Positions 44,361 through 52,889 of a stretch of 64,000 bases of DNA are shown here, piece after piece. The translations under genes were made by a program, and so were the position numbers. Where the stretch lies: assembly GCA_035621215.1 (NCBI GenBank), contig CP141729.1, positions 1,634,944 to 1,698,943 of the forward strand, given 5' to 3'. This DNA comes from Oscillospiraceae bacterium MB08-C2-2 (GTDB taxonomy: Bacteria; Bacillota; Clostridia; Oscillospirales; Ruminococcaceae). The first letter of the stretch is position 1. Every line of letters begins with the position of its first letter. The notes under the pieces are model-generated. The model worked only from the letters and a program-made list of their open reading frames with translations. It made no database searches and was not told the DNA's origin.

Positions 44361-44435
44361 TGGCTGGGCTAGATGGATTCGAACCATCGAGTGACGGAGT
44401 CAAAGTCCGTTGCCTTACCGCTTGGCGATAGCCCA
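44361..44435 (-). tRNA. tRNA-Gln (anticodon TTG)
   Basis: A full cloverleaf with acceptor TGGGCTA/TAGCCCA, anticodon loop CTTTGAC (TTG), T loop TTCGAAT and encoded CCA. Last gene of a four-tRNA operon. A decayed copy of its 3' half lies at 35119. Confidence 0.95.
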
Positions 44436-44492
44436 TCGAAAACTTTATTTAGATATAAAAAAAGGACAAAAACATGTCCTTTTATCAGCAAA

Positions 44493-44569
44493 TGGGGTGG
44501 ATAATGAGAATCGAACTCACGACCTCCAGAGCCACAATCTGGCGCTCTAACCAACTGAGCTATATCCAC
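44493..44569 (-). tRNA. tRNA-His (anticodon GTG)
   Basis: Acceptor GTGGATA/TATCCAC, anticodon loop TTGTGGC, discriminator C and encoded CCA. The extra G at -1 (position 44570) is present, as expected for tRNA-His. Confidence 0.95.
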
Positions 44570-44576
44570 CATAAAC

Positions 44577-44653
44577 TGGCGCGCTGTAAGGGATTCGAAC
44601 CCCTGGCCTACTGCTTAGAAGGCAGTTGCTCTATCCGACTGAGCTAACAGCGC
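44577..44653 (-). tRNA. tRNA-Arg (anticodon TCT)
   Basis: Acceptor GCGCTGT/ACAGCGC, anticodon loop CTTCTAA (TCT), T loop TTCGAAT and encoded CCA. Confidence 0.95.
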
Positions 44654-44672
44654 ATATGGCCCTAAAAGACCG

Positions 44673-44746
<74 letters not shown>

Positions 44747-44790
44747 AGATAAAGAAGCGCTCTTGCTTCCAGACGACTGCAACGCTAGTT

Positions 44791-44819
44791 ATTATAACTT
44801 ATAATAAAAAGTTTGTCAA
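44791..44819 (-). promoter_or_regulatory. Consensus promoter of the tRNA operon
   Basis: Minus strand TTGACA, a 17-base spacer and TATAAT, both perfect. Confidence 0.9.
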
Positions 44820-44881
44820 CGTGTTTCTGCAAATTCCTTGGTTTGTGCACAAAAGAGTTTAACAATGGTTATTATATGGTA

Positions 44882-44910
44882 TTGACAGCCCTGTGGTTTG
44901 GTGATAGTAT
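44882..44910 (+). promoter_or_regulatory. Promoter of the thrS T-box transcript
   Basis: TTGACA (44882-44887), a 17-base spacer and TAGTAT (44905-44910). Confidence 0.75.
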
Positions 44911-44916
44911 AGCATC

Positions 44917-45217
44917 AATCGGCTATACTAACTGTATCTTTATGGAAAACAGCCGTTTGTTTAAACTTTAAAATGACTGCTTAAATCGCTGACAGGGACC
45001 TGCGGAAAACCGATTGTTTTTTACCAGAGAGAGCGGTGCTTGGTGAAAGCCGCTTTAAAAAACCTTTTCCGCTTACCACCCTAGAGTGAATGGGAAGCCT
45101 TCGGGCGAAAGCATTTCGCATGCCCTGCGTTATCGGGGTTAAAAGTGATGTCTTTCGGGGCATAATTTGGGTGGAACCGTGGAGCTTGACTTCATCCCTT
45201 TTGGGATGGGGTTTTTT
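44917..45217 (+). promoter_or_regulatory. T-box leader of thrS
   Basis: It contains the T-box core GGGTGGAACCGTGG (45169-45182), an AG-bulge-like AGAGAGAGCGGTGC with GGTGAAAGCCGC in stem I, and a terminator CATCCC/GGGATG with a T-run (45191-45217). Uncharged tRNA-Thr pairs with the specifier codon and the T-box bulge, which favours the antiterminator. ACC in CTTACCACCC (about 45074) is a likely Thr specifier, but this has not been folded. Confidence 0.88.
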
Positions 45218-45317
45218 TGTTTTTTGCCGCTTGAGGAGCCGAAACACAGCAGAGTTTTTCTGCGGGCGGCATTGTTCGGCCATTTTAAACCGAAACTGTT
45301 ATGAAGGAGAAAGCATA

Positions 45318-47222
45318 ATGATTAAAATCACACTGAAGGATGGAAGCTTTAAGGAATATGACGCCGGCACCACAGTGGGCGAGGTTGCCAAGGCCTTGGG
45401 AGCCGGGCTCTATAAGGCCGCCTGCTGCGGAATCGTAAACGGCGAGACTGTGGACCTGCGCACGCCTCTCACTGAGGATTGCGAACTGGCCATTGCCACC
45501 TTTGATCAGATCGAAGGCAAAAAGGCATTCTGGCACACCGCCAGCCATGTCATGGCACAGGCTGTCCGCAGGCTGTATCCTGCCGCCAAGCTGGCCATTG
45601 GCCCCGCCATCGACAATGGCTTTTACTACGACTTTGATATAGAGACCCCCTTCACCCCCGATGACTTGGAGAAAATTCAGGCCGAGATGGTCAAAATCGT
45701 CAAGGAAGCTCTGCCTCTGGAGCGCTTTGAGCTCCCCGCTGGGGAAGCCATCCAGCTGATGAAGGATGAGCCTTATAAGGTAGAGCTGATTGAGGAACAC
45801 GGCTCCCAAGGCGAGGCCATCAGCTTTTATAAACAGGGTGATTTCACCGACCTGTGCGCCGGCCCTCATCTGCCGGATACCAGCCGGATCAAGGCGATCA
45901 AGCTTACCTCCTCCACAGGTGCCTACTGGCGTGGCAGCGAGAAAAACAAAATGCTCTGCCGCATCTACGGCATTGCTTTCCCCAAAGCCAGCCAGCTGAC
46001 GGAATATCTGGAGATGCTGGAAGAAGCCAAAAAGCGGGATCACCGCAAGCTGGGCAAGGAGCTGGAGCTGTTTACCTTTATGGATGAAGGCCCGGGCTTT
46101 CCTTTCTTCCTGCCCAAAGGTATGCTGCTGAAAAATACGCTCATTGATTACTGGCGCCAGCTGCACCGGGATGCCGGCTACAGCGAAATCTCCACTCCTA
46201 TTATTCTCAGCCAGAACCTGTGGGAAAACAGCGGCCACTGGGGCCACTACCAGAACAATATGTATACCACCACCATCGATGACAGCAACTTCTGCATCAA
46301 GCCCATGAACTGCCCAGGCGGTATGCTGGTCTACAAAACTAAGATGCACTCCTATCGTGAGCTGCCTCTGCGTATGGGCGAGCTGGGTCTGGTTCACCGC
46401 CATGAGCTTTCCGGCGCTCTCCACGGCCTGATGCGGGTGCGCTGCTTCACACAGGACGATGCCCACATCTTTATGACCAAGGATCAGATTAAGGATGAAA
46501 TCAAGGGTGTTGTCAACCTGATTGACACCGTTTATAATACCTTCGGTTTTTCTTATCACATTGAGCTTTCCACCCAGCCGGAGGATTCCATGGGCGCCAA
46601 GGAAGATTGGGATACCGCTACCGAGGCTTTACGTGAGGCCATTGTGGAAATGGGCTACGATTACAAAATCAACGAAGGCGACGGCGCTTTCTATGGCCCC
46701 AAGTTGGATTTCCACCTGACCGACTGCTTGGGAAGAACTTGGCAGTGCGGCACCATCCAGCTGGATTTTCAAATGCCGGAGCGCTTCGATCTGGAATACA
46801 CCGGCGCAGACGACCAAAAGCACCGCCCCATTATGATTCACCGGGTGGTTTTTGGTTCCATCGAGCGGTTTATCGGTATTCTTACCGAGCATTTCGCCGG
46901 AGCCTTCCCTCTCTGGCTGGCACCTGTTCAAATGCGGGTGATGCCCATTGCCGACCGGCACATCGAACACGCACAGAAGGTGATGGCTGCGCTGGAAGCA
47001 CAGGGTATGCGTGTGGAAATGGATACCCGCAACGAAAAAATCGGCTACAAGATCCGTGAGGGCCAAATGCAGAAGATTCCTTACATGCTGGTGATTGGCG
47101 ATCAGGAGGTCGAGGCTGATTCGGTGGCAGTCCGCTCCCGTCGGGACGGCGATCGTGGTGCCATGTCGGTATCGGATTTTGCCGCTCTTGCTTTGGAGGA
47201 AATCCGCACCAAGGCTATCTAA
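45318..47222 (+). CDS. thrS: Threonyl-tRNA synthetase
   Basis: A 634-residue class II synthetase. TGS domain (1-62), editing domain with HTASH (73-77) and LCAGPHLPDTS, catalytic core with zinc cysteine MNCPGGM, motif 2 region LVHRHELSGALHGLMRVRCF and motif 3 GSIERFIGILTEH, and an anticodon-binding domain (about 535-630, LAPVQMRVMPIADRH). It charges tRNA-Thr in the cytosol. A long frame runs from 45090 through the leader, but AAGGAGA 7 bases before ATG 45318 gives the usual start. It is regulated by the upstream T-box. Confidence 0.97.
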   Translation: MIKITLKDGSFKEYDAGTTVGEVAKALGAGLYKAACCGIVNGETVDLRTPLTEDCELAIATFDQIEGKKAFWHTASHVMAQAVRRLYPAAKLAIGPAIDNGFYYDFDIETPFTPDDLEKIQAEMVKIVKEALPLERFELPAGEAIQLMKDEPYKVELIEEHGSQGEAISFYKQGDFTDLCAGPHLPDTSRIKAIKLTSSTGAYWRGSEKNKMLCRIYGIAFPKASQLTEYLEMLEEAKKRDHRKLGKELELFTFMDEGPGFPFFLPKGMLLKNTLIDYWRQLHRDAGYSEISTPIILSQNLWENSGHWGHYQNNMYTTTIDDSNFCIKPMNCPGGMLVYKTKMHSYRELPLRMGELGLVHRHELSGALHGLMRVRCFTQDDAHIFMTKDQIKDEIKGVVNLIDTVYNTFGFSYHIELSTQPEDSMGAKEDWDTATEALREAIVEMGYDYKINEGDGAFYGPKLDFHLTDCLGRTWQCGTIQLDFQMPERFDLEYTGADDQKHRPIMIHRVVFGSIERFIGILTEHFAGAFPLWLAPVQMRVMPIADRHIEHAQKVMAALEAQGMRVEMDTRNEKIGYKIREGQMQKIPYMLVIGDQEVEADSVAVRSRRDGDRGAMSVSDFAALALEEIRTKAI

Positions 47223-47246
47223 TTTCGTTATGTTGGCAAAAGTCCA

Positions 47247-47274
47247 AGGCCGCAGGAAAATATCCTGCGGCCTT
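47247..47274 (+). repeat. Left copy of duplicated terminator stem (28 bp)
   Basis: Hairpin GGCCGCAGGA..TCCTGCGGCC 24 bases after thrS, identical to 47457-47484. Here the stem is longer, since AGTCCA upstream pairs with TGGACT at the start of the repeat element. There is no T-run. Confidence 0.85.
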
Positions 47275-47456
47275 GGACTGTAGACATAACAGCCTTTAAC
47301 TTGAAAACCTTATGGTTTTAATGCGTAATTCTTCCGCAGTTGAATTGATTTCGACGCAGGAATCCTACTTTTTGCGCCGGAGCGGTGCAATCCGGGGGGA
47401 ATATGGGGGGCATTGGATGCCCCCCATAGAGAGTGTAGACTTTTGTCTGCACTCTC
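47275..47456 (+). mobile_element. Terminator-splitting structured repeat, copy B
   Basis: 182 bases homologous to 18100-18284. Hairpins in the same order: GCGCCG/CGGTGC (47374-47388, one wobble pair), ATGGGGGGCAT/ATGCCCCCCAT (47403-47427, perfect) and GAGAGTGTAGAC/GTCTGCACTCTC (47429-47456, one wobble). Compared with copy A, GAGGG/CCCTC has become GAGAG/CTCTC, a compensatory change. It has no ORF and lies in the orientation of thrS. Confidence 0.75.
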
Positions 47457-47490
47457 AGGCCGCAGGAAAATATCCTGCGGCCTTTTCTTA
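47457..47490 (+). terminator. Right copy of terminator stem with T-run
   Basis: The same 28-bp stem as at 47247, followed by TTTTCTT. This is presumably the working thrS terminator. Confidence 0.85.
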
Positions 47491-47757
47491 TTCCAGAGCA
47501 TCTTGGGATTCCAGCTGCCTTTCCAGCCCCACAAAAAAGTCACTGTAGCTGCATTTAAAAAGCATCTTGAGGGCTACAATCAGGCCCACAGGGACATTGA
47601 GCCGCTTGAGCTCAATCATGGACAGCCGCGAGCGGGATATATTCAGCCCCATGGTTTGAAGCTGGATGGAAACATAGCTTTGTGTCATTCCGCTGGCTTT
47701 CCGCAGCCTCACAATATTATCGGAAATATCCAAATCTGTAATCAAATACTGTCCCAT
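47488..47757 (-). CDS. Small XRE-type helix-turn-helix protein
   Basis: An 89-residue protein with a Cro/C1-type helix-turn-helix (ISDNIVRLRKASGMTQSYVSIQL, then RSRLSMIEL) spanning residues about 10-70. It probably binds DNA as a dimer. AGGAGGG is 6 bases before ATG 47757. The stop lies at the T-run of the thrS terminator, so the two genes converge. Confidence 0.75.
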   Translation of the reverse strand: MGQYLITDLDISDNIVRLRKASGMTQSYVSIQLQTMGLNISRSRLSMIELKRLNVPVGLIVALKMLFKCSYSDFFVGLERQLESQDALE

Positions 47758-47993
47758 AAAAAGCCCTCCTGATTCCACCTATTGTATAGTCAGTCACGCT
47801 TAAAGCTCATATATACAAAAAGATGTGCCTGCCTCACATACAAATGACCATACAAGCAGTTGCATTAAACATCAGTATATGCTAATATGAGAAAAAATAT
47901 GCCTATGTACATAGGCATTCAGAAGGACATTCAGCCGAATGCATAGGGCTGTTTTTAGTGATCCTGCATGATCGTGTGACCAATCTGAGAATT

Positions 47994-48362
47994 TCAGCTT
48001 TGCTCGTTATGCTGTTCCCGATAAACGCTGCGGTAAAATTGCAGAAGCTGCTCCACCTCTAAAGTGGCGGCCTTCAGTCCACGGCTGACTGCCGAATCGC
48101 TCAGCCCCAGCCTGCTGGCTATTTCGGTTTTGCGCAGTCCCTCGCCATAATGCAGATGAACCAGACAGCGCTTGGCATCCGGCAGGCCTTTGACAGCCAC
48201 TTTGGCAGCTATCCGCAGAGCCTCCAGCTCCTTTGTGTTATCCCGGGAAATCATCCAATCTGGCATCAATCGAGGATCCGTTTTAAGATCTGGCAGCAGC
48301 TCAGAGCAATTCATTTCAGGTGAATCGTGGGGATTGGCAGATCGGTTAAATTGGCTTTTCAT
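47994..48362 (-). CDS. Sigma-70 region 4-like DNA-binding protein
   Basis: A 122-residue protein. The C-terminal half (about 50-115) has a sigma region 4-type helix-turn-helix: LPDAKRCLVHLHYGEGLRKTEI, then ASRLGLSDSAVSRGL. There is no region 2, so it is not a complete sigma factor; phage- or accessory-type regulators look like this. AAAGGAG 5 bases before the ATG supports the start. It is divergent from the S24 repressor gene. Confidence 0.7.
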   Translation of the reverse strand: MKSQFNRSANPHDSPEMNCSELLPDLKTDPRLMPDWMISRDNTKELEALRIAAKVAVKGLPDAKRCLVHLHYGEGLRKTEIASRLGLSDSAVSRGLKAATLEVEQLLQFYRSVYREQHNEQS

Positions 48363-48495
48363 TTAGGCTCCTTTCCATTGACAATCCATTTTCTTTGGGT
48401 TAGACTTTTATTCAAATGAGAAAATATAGTTTTTCAACTCAACTAGGAATATTAAGGTTTGGTTTAAATGCCACACCGACTAAAGCAACAATACT

Positions 48496-48509
48496 CTTAT
48501 ATATATAAG
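48496..48509. promoter_or_regulatory. Palindrome upstream of the S24 repressor gene
   Basis: CTTATATATATAAG is a perfect 14-bp palindrome about 75 bases before the repressor start. It is a candidate auto-regulatory site, but AT-rich palindromes are common. Confidence 0.35.
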
Positions 48510-48583
48510 TATAGTTCGTTTTTTTGGACCAGTCAATTCTATTGCAGTATTTTGTCTGACCAATGACCAAGGAGGGGGTTTTT

Positions 48584-49192
48584 ATGCTGTTTGCACAGGT
48601 GCTCGGCAACCTTCTGGAGCAAAAAGAGATTACAGCCTATCGTCTGGCCAAAGAAACAGGTCTTTCTCAAAGCCTGATTTCAGATTGGCGCAAGGGAAAA
48701 ACCATTCCCAGCAGCGATAAGCTTATGACTTTATCTCGTTTTTTTGGTGTTTCCATCGATTATTTGCTGGATAATCCCCCAGCAGCCTTTCAGCCAACCG
48801 AGGCAGTGCGGATTCCTATATACGGCTCAATCTTCTCTGCCGAAACCCTGGGCAGTGGCAAAGGCATCGAGCGCTACATTGACGCCCAAGTGGAAAATCC
48901 CGAGGAATATTTCTATCTTTCTATGGCTGGAAGCAGCATGTCCGCTTCTGGAATTTTAAGCAACGCCACCGTTTTGGTTCATCGGCAGGATACAGCCTGC
49001 GATGGTCAGATTGTTGCTTGCCTGCCGATGGGAAAAACGGCAACATTTCGCCGTTTCCGCTGTTGCGGCGATGCGGCTCTTCTGCTGCCGGAAGGCGCTC
49101 CCGCCGATTCTTTTGTCTGGTCCGGCACTTCACCTGACTTGAGCGAGGCCGCTTTGCTGGGTGTAGCCGTTTCTTCACTGAACCCTCTATAG
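48584..49192 (+). CDS. XRE/S24 repressor (LexA/CI-like), possibly cleavage-defective
   Basis: A 202-residue two-domain protein. The N-terminal XRE helix-turn-helix (residues about 8-65, ITAYRLAKETGLSQSLISDWR) is followed by a peptidase S24 domain (about 80-200) with the catalytic serine in SMAGSSMSASGI. At the place of the catalytic lysine (T-V-K-R in LexA) the sequence reads TATFRRF, so the lysine appears replaced by arginine. If so, RecA-induced self-cleavage would be lost. AGGAGGGGG before ATG 48584 gives the start; the upstream frame from 48563 is not needed. Confidence 0.8.
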   Translation: MLFAQVLGNLLEQKEITAYRLAKETGLSQSLISDWRKGKTIPSSDKLMTLSRFFGVSIDYLLDNPPAAFQPTEAVRIPIYGSIFSAETLGSGKGIERYIDAQVENPEEYFYLSMAGSSMSASGILSNATVLVHRQDTACDGQIVACLPMGKTATFRRFRCCGDAALLLPEGAPADSFVWSGTSPDLSEAALLGVAVSSLNPL

Positions 49193-49261
49193 AAAAAGTA
49201 GGTTTCTGCTACAGTTTCAGCCTTCCCTCTCCGATATATGAAATAGGAGGGGGGTTTTCTT

Positions 49262-49918
49262 ATGGACATTAAAAAGATACAATATCCTGGGCAAAGCACC
49301 CCGCTTACACAGCCTATGGAAGCATCCTCCACCGAGCAGGAACAGGGGCAATTCAAACAACAGCCTGTTTTGCTTGAAACCGACCAGCTGGCCTCCTTTC
49401 AGGATTGGCTGAAAGAAATGGAAGAACGGCAGCTTCAAGCTGATACAGAATGGGAAGCCCTTTACCAAGCCACCAAACGTGAGCTTGCTGCTTCTAAAAG
49501 CAATTGGTCGGCTTTGGAGATAAAACCCAAGCCAATCCCTACAACGGTCGGGCTTTCTTCCCGCATCGCAAGCCGTCTGCTTTCAGAGCATGGCTTTCGG
49601 GTAGCCGTAACCGCCGCTGAATACAGCGACAGCATCCCGGAAGGGGATGTGATTATCACAGTTCCCATGCCCGGTTCCAGTGCGGCCGAGGGCTCCGGTA
49701 TTAAGCTGATTGTCAGCAAAGGCCCTGCCCCAAAGGGTCACGAAAAAGCACCCCAGGATTTGCTGGCCTTGGGCGAATTGGGGGGCTCCAAAAAGAAGGA
49801 TGGAGACGATACCCACAAAATCTACACGCCTTTTCCAAAACCGGCGGAACGCACTTTATCCAATACCGCATCGGAAGAAGCATCCCCGGCAGGTGAAGCC
49901 ACCATTTCCCCTCAATAG
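49262..49918 (+). CDS. PASTA-like domain protein
   Basis: A 218-residue cytosolic protein without signal peptide. Residues about 90-150 resemble one PASTA repeat (SSRIASRLLSEHGF, then EYSDSIPEGDVIITVPMPGS and IKLIVSKGPAP). PASTA usually lies outside the cell on Ser/Thr kinases or PBPs, so a cytosolic single copy is unusual. The flanks are Gln/Glu-, Pro- and Ser-rich and look disordered. AGGAGGGGGG lies before the ATG. It may be cotranscribed with the repressor (70-base gap) and with the LRR gene (93-base gap). Confidence 0.65.
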   Translation: MDIKKIQYPGQSTPLTQPMEASSTEQEQGQFKQQPVLLETDQLASFQDWLKEMEERQLQADTEWEALYQATKRELAASKSNWSALEIKPKPIPTTVGLSSRIASRLLSEHGFRVAVTAAEYSDSIPEGDVIITVPMPGSSAAEGSGIKLIVSKGPAPKGHEKAPQDLLALGELGGSKKKDGDDTHKIYTPFPKPAERTLSNTASEEASPAGEATISPQ

Positions 49919-50011
49919 CGGCTTTTCCCTTCTCTACCGGTTAAGCTTCAATCATCGGGCAGATACTGCCGCTTTTTGTAAAACATACATTTTAATACTG
50001 AGAGAAGAGGT

Positions 50012-51766
50012 ATGAATGTGACTCCTTCCCCTGATTCTAACAAGAAGGAATCGCTTTTTTCAATGTTAAAGGAATTGCTGCGATTTCGCATTAAAATAAG
50101 AAAAATTCATGTAGACAGTATTGAGGATACTCCCCCGAAACGGCGCTCTAAATCTCTTGTCAAGGATGAGAGCAAACAAAACACGGATAGGCAAAAGGAG
50201 CAACGGAGCTTTCCCTCAAATCAAAGCCGTGCAGACAATGCTGTGGATACTCCCTTAAAACAACCCATTCAAGCTTCCGATGGGGCTGTGGATAAGCACA
50301 ACACGGATACACAAAAGGACTTGTCGAATCTTCCTTTAAGCACCATTCAAGCGGGCGATATTAACACCGCTTCTGTAAAGCATCCTTTTAAAGCTTCTGA
50401 TACAGCCGTGAGTGAGAGCCCAGTTGATACAAAAAAAAGCAAACGGAACTTCTTTCTGAAAAAAGCCCATGTTGAAGATGCTCCTTTGAAACCATTCTTC
50501 AACGTTCTTGATCCGGCAGAAAAGGAAAGCAGCGCAGATACTCGAAAAGGCAAAAGAAAAAAAATCTTCAGGCTGGCTATTGGTATAGGCGGGGCTTTGT
50601 TGCTGGTTACTTGCGGTACTGCCGCCTTTATGATAATAACGGCCGATACTGCACTGGCCCGATTGGAAAAAGCCAATGAGCTGGTCGAAGAAAATGAGCT
50701 GGAAAAAGCAATTCCCGCCTTTAACAAGGTTGTTGAAAAAGACGAGACCATGGTGGAGGCCTATCTGGGTCTGGCTGATGTGGGTCTGGCGCTGGAAGCA
50801 CCCGAAACCGTAATGGATTCGGTTTCAGCCGGTTATTATGTAACCGGCGATGCCCAGTTAAAGGAGAAGCTGCTCCAATTGGAGGCTTTGGAGGATAATT
50901 TAGCCGGGCGGTCCAATACACCCACCATTCCCTCCACTTCCCCGGACATAACAAATTTGGGCGACGAAGCCTCCGAGGAAGAAAGCGTTCCTGTAACCCC
51001 GCCGCCACCAACTCCTGTTACAGTCTGGTCAGACAAAGCCTTTGAGCAGATGATTCGGTTGGCTCTGGACAAAGGCCCCAACGAAACCATCACCACCGAT
51101 GAGCTAGCCGCTATCCGCAGCCTGAAAATTGTCGGGAGCTCCCATGCGGCTGTGAATCAGGTGCTGCAGGTATTCAATTACAGCGGCTATTATATTGTGG
51201 AGGGCGTGAAATACGATACACCCGGTGAAATTCGAAATCTGGGGGATTTGGCCTATTTCAAAGGGCTCACTTCTCTGACAATCAGCTACAACAGCATTCA
51301 GGATCTTTCCGGGCTGGAAGACCTCAGCTCTTTGACCACTCTGGGGCTGTATAACAACCAGATCACCGATCTTTCGCCCCTTGCCGGCCTTTCCGGGCTG
51401 AAATGGCTGTTTCTTTATAACAACGATATTTCCGAGCTTTCCTCTCTAAACCGGCTCACTGCCCTTGAAGAGCTTTGGCTCTCAAACAATCAAATCGCGG
51501 ATCTCTCACCCATTGCCGGGCTGGCCAATCTGCGCTCCCTGTTTTTGGATGGCAATCAGATTGCGGATTTGGAGCCTCTTGCTCAAATGAGCAATTTAAG
51601 GATTTTATCCGCCAATAACAACCAGATCACCCGCATTGATGTTGTGGCAGGGTTGAGCCAGCTGACCGATGTCTCTTTTAAAGGCAACAACATCCTCAAT
51701 TACGGCCCCACCAAAGCCATTAAGAATGTCAACCAAGACCTTTATTTCGGGATAAAATCATTCTAA
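50012..51766 (+). CDS. Membrane-anchored TPR/leucine-rich-repeat protein
   Basis: A 584-residue protein, predicted type II membrane protein. Residues 1-185 are charged, probably disordered, and show four imperfect repeats of about 33-38 residues (T-P-x-K ... TDTxK-xxR-x-F pattern). One membrane helix (about 186-211, IFRLAIGIGGALLLVTCG) is followed by a TPR-like helical pair (about 215-275), a Pro/Ser/Thr linker, and six SDS22/internalin-type leucine-rich repeats (about 405-575, such as LTTLGLYNNQITDLSPLAGL). The repeats should face outside and bind a protein. There is no cell-wall sorting signal. The ribosome site (AGAAGAGG) is close to the ATG. Confidence 0.85.
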   Translation: MNVTPSPDSNKKESLFSMLKELLRFRIKIRKIHVDSIEDTPPKRRSKSLVKDESKQNTDRQKEQRSFPSNQSRADNAVDTPLKQPIQASDGAVDKHNTDTQKDLSNLPLSTIQAGDINTASVKHPFKASDTAVSESPVDTKKSKRNFFLKKAHVEDAPLKPFFNVLDPAEKESSADTRKGKRKKIFRLAIGIGGALLLVTCGTAAFMIITADTALARLEKANELVEENELEKAIPAFNKVVEKDETMVEAYLGLADVGLALEAPETVMDSVSAGYYVTGDAQLKEKLLQLEALEDNLAGRSNTPTIPSTSPDITNLGDEASEEESVPVTPPPPTPVTVWSDKAFEQMIRLALDKGPNETITTDELAAIRSLKIVGSSHAAVNQVLQVFNYSGYYIVEGVKYDTPGEIRNLGDLAYFKGLTSLTISYNSIQDLSGLEDLSSLTTLGLYNNQITDLSPLAGLSGLKWLFLYNNDISELSSLNRLTALEELWLSNNQIADLSPIAGLANLRSLFLDGNQIADLEPLAQMSNLRILSANNNQITRIDVVAGLSQLTDVSFKGNNILNYGPTKAIKNVNQDLYFGIKSF

Positions 51767-51784
51767 AAAGCTTGTTACAGCGCA

Positions 51785-51829
51785 AAGTCCGGTATCTGCC
51801 CTGATTTCAGTGGCAGTGCCGGACTTTTT
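51785..51829 (+). terminator. Terminator of the LRR gene
   Basis: AAAGTCCGG...CCGGACTTT with an inner CTGCC/GGCAG pair, then TTTT. The stretch from here to 52172 holds the pyrH promoter and no gene. Confidence 0.85.
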
Positions 51830-51974
51830 TATATTTCCGACTAAATTTTAGGGAATTTTCAAGAATCGGCATCACCGCATCGATTCATGGGAAGGATATA
51901 TACATTCACATATATAGAGGCGGAATATGAGCTGTAATTTTCATCTGCGCACCAGGCTCAGGCAAAAGTAAGTC

Positions 51975-52003
51975 TTTACTTCCCGGGCGGCTTAGGGTAA
52001 AAT
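51975..52003 (+). promoter_or_regulatory. Probable promoter of pyrH-frr-uppS-cdsA
   Basis: TTTACT (51975-51980), a 17-base spacer and TAAAAT (51998-52003), about 165 bases upstream of pyrH. Confidence 0.5.
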
Positions 52004-52172
52004 AGGTGAGAAGAAGCCCGGGCCCGCCTCTGTTCTGCGTGTGCTTTTATAGGAGTGGGTGTATACTGGTATGCCCTTCGGTCAGATTGTCTGCCCGGAG
52101 GCAGCGGTTTGCCGCAGCAAGTATAAACAGGCTTGGAAGCAAAAAAATTCCATTAGGATTAGGAGTGGAACT

Positions 52173-52889
52173 GTGCCGGCAAAATACAAAAGGATTTTGC
52201 TCAAACTGAGCGGAGAGGCCCTGGCTGGAGACGGCAAATTTGGCCTTGATTATGATGTGGTTTTCAACATCTGTAAAAGTATTAAGAAATGCGCCGATTT
52301 AGGCGTACAAATGGGCATTGTAGTTGGAGGAGGTAACTTCTGGCGGGGCCGTACCAGCGGCAAGATGGACCGCACCCGTGCCGATCATATGGGCATGCTG
52401 GCCACTGTGATGAATTCGCTGGCTTTGGCCGATGCTCTGGAATCCCACGGCGTGGATGTCCGGGTGCAGACCGCTATCCCCATGACCACCATTGCAGAGC
52501 CCTATATTCGCAACAAGGCGGTTCGCCATATGGAGAAAGGCCGTGTTGTGGTTTTTGGCTGCGGCACCGGCAATCCCTTCTTCTCCACCGATTCCGCCTC
52601 CTCCCTGCGTGGATTGGAAATCGAAGCGGATATCATATTCAAAGCCACTCTGGTAGATGGTGTCTACAACAAAGACCCCAACAAATACCCCGATGCAGTT
52701 AAGCTGGATAGCCTCACCTTTGGTCAGGTTCTCAGCGAAGGCTTGCAGGTTATGGATTCCACAGCCGCCTCTATGTGCCGGGATAACGGCTTGCCCATCC
52801 TGGTTTTCAGCATAAAGGATCCCGATAACATTGTCAGAGCCGTTTGCGGCGAAAATATTGGTACGATTGTGAAGGAGGAAGACAAATGA
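52173..52889 (+). CDS. pyrH: UMP kinase
   Basis: A 238-residue amino-acid-kinase-fold enzyme that turns UMP into UDP. Motifs: [73 protein letters not shown] and [11 protein letters not shown]. The start is GTG 52173 with AGGAG 7 bases upstream, giving the standard length; the frame upstream to 52059 is not translated. Its TGA overlaps the frr ATG (ATGA). The usual upstream neighbours rpsB and tsf are absent. Confidence 0.96.
   Translation: MPAKYKRILLKLSGEALAGDGKFGLDYDVVFNICKSIKKCADLGVQMGIVVGGGNFWRGRTSGKMDRTRADHMGMLATVMNSLALADALESHGVDVRVQTAIPMTTIAEPYIRNKAVRHMEKGRVVVFGCGTGNPFFSTDSASSLRGLEIEADIIFKATLVDGVYNKDPNKYPDAVKLDSLTFGQVLSEGLQVMDSTAASMCRDNGLPILVFSIKDPDNIVRAVCGENIGTIVKEEDK

Noticed and set aside
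45090-45317. 76-codon extension of thrS
   Set aside because: It lies in the T-box leader and includes its terminator; a standard start with a ribosome site is at 45318.
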